Shown: piece by piece, positions 63,773-64,000 of the stretch
How the letters are laid out: every line of letters begins with the position of its first letter
Numbering within the stretch: the first letter of the stretch is position 1
NCBI RefSeq assembly: GCF_000407565.1
Contig: NZ_ASWI01000004.1
Coordinates: forward strand, 638,001 to 702,000
Direction of reading: 5' to 3'
DNA: 64,000 nt
Source: Enterococcus cecorum DSM 20682 = ATCC 43198
GTDB taxonomy: Bacteria > Bacillota > Bacilli > Lactobacillales > Enterococcaceae
Translations under genes and position numbers: made by a program
The notes under the pieces: generated by a model
What the model was told of the DNA's origin: nothing
What the model saw: the letters and a program-made list of their open reading frames with translations, nothing else
The model's database searches: none

Positions 63773-64000
63773 ATGGCTATCTCAATTAAAGATAATACAA
63801 GAGATGCAATAATGCTGTTAGAGCTTGGCATAAGCGAAGACGGTTATGAATTTGCTTCTGACATAAAGACTGCGCTGGCGAGTGCTGAAGTGGAACTATC
63901 AGCAATCGCTTCAAAACTGAATGAGAGCACTAGCACTCTAAAAAAGTTAACGCCAGAGTGTGATAAGACAGATTATATCTTGGCAGCATGCAGTGGAGCA
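63773..64000 (+). CDS. hypothetical protein, N-terminal part (runs off the window)
   Basis: ATG 63773 follows a strong GGAGGGA site (6 bases). The 76 visible residues read AISIKDNTRDAIMLLELGIS, then EDGYEFASDIKTALASAEVEL, SAIASKLNESTSTLKKLTPE and DYILAACSGA, with no stop before the window end. The last residues begin a hydrophobic stretch. I do not recognise a function. Codon choice (GCG, CTG, GGC, AGC) looks less AT-biased than in the neighbouring genes, and it lies just beyond rlmD, a known insertion site, so it may belong to a mobile element or genomic island. Confidence 0.75.
   Translation, partial: MAISIKDNTRDAIMLLELGISEDGYEFASDIKTALASAEVELSAIASKLNESTSTLKKLTPECDKTDYILAACSGA

Overview
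The window is low-GC Gram-positive chromosome, most likely Lactobacillales and within it an Enterococcaceae-like lineage. Supporting points are AT-rich codon use, strong GGAGG-type ribosome binding sites, the hrcA-grpE-dnaK-dnaJ order under CIRCE control, a fused GlnP/GlnQ transporter, the cdaA-cdaR-glmM operon, a BusR-type regulator, GatCAB, and above all a D-aspartate ligase plus aspartate racemase pair of the kind known for the D-isoAsx crossbridge of Enterococcus faecium. A PEP carboxylase and a pyruvate:ferredoxin/flavodoxin oxidoreductase occur together. This may point to a CO2-responsive species such as the E. cecorum/columbae group, but that is only an inference. Nearly all of the window is core chromosome. 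No rRNA, tRNA, CRISPR or intact insertion sequence was seen.

Layout. 1-2.1 kb: end of a 2-oxoacid (acetoin or pyruvate) dehydrogenase operon (E1 beta, E2) and a frameshifted small companion gene. 2.1-7.0 kb: heat-shock operon with two CIRCE operators. 7.0-8.6 kb: an Mga/AtxA-like regulator broken by one stop codon. 9.1-11.9 kb: ppc. 11.9-18.0 kb: membrane proteins and an amino-acid ABC transporter. 18.2-23.0 kb: uvrB-uvrA. 23.2-25.1 kb: D-aspartate ligase and racemase. 25.3-28.1 kb: rapZ-yvcK-whiA. 28.2-32.6 kb: DsbA-like protein and PFOR. 32.7-36.1 kb: cdaA-cdaR-glmM. 36.2-38.7 kb: a lipoate ligase remnant, then glmS on the minus strand with two NagR-like operator repeats around its promoter. 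38.9-41.7 kb: sppA cluster. 41.8-45.8 kb: tig, a small-multidrug-export-type protein, clpX, ysxC. 45.9-47.3 kb: an ArsR remnant, a 52-residue protein and a CorA-like transporter. 47.5-51.2 kb: fruRKA. 51.3-59.5 kb: a frameshifted small gene, pcrA-ligA and gatCAB. 59.5-63.6 kb: dgkB, BusR-like regulator, lipoprotein, rlmD. 63.8 kb to the end: start of an unrelated-looking gene that may mark a mobile element next to rlmD.

How the genes connect. Envelope precursor supply recurs: glmS and glmM feed UDP-GlcNAc, and the D-Asp ligase/racemase pair modifies peptidoglycan stems. c-di-AMP synthesis (CdaA with CdaR) and a likely c-di-AMP-responsive repressor (BusR-like) are both present. Central carbon flow is represented by ppc, PFOR, the dehydrogenase complex and the fructose operon. 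Protein quality control is represented by DnaK/DnaJ/GrpE, trigger factor, ClpX and SppA.

The most notable feature is decay. Six loci look broken by single-base deletions, nonsense codons or truncation: the small gene at 1.8 kb, the Mga-like regulator, lplA, the ArsR gene, the small gene at 51.3 kb, and the start codon of the lipoprotein at 61.4 kb. I found no clearly new multi-gene system. The best candidates for follow-up are the gene running off the right end, the paired operators at glmS, and the unassigned proteins around sppA.
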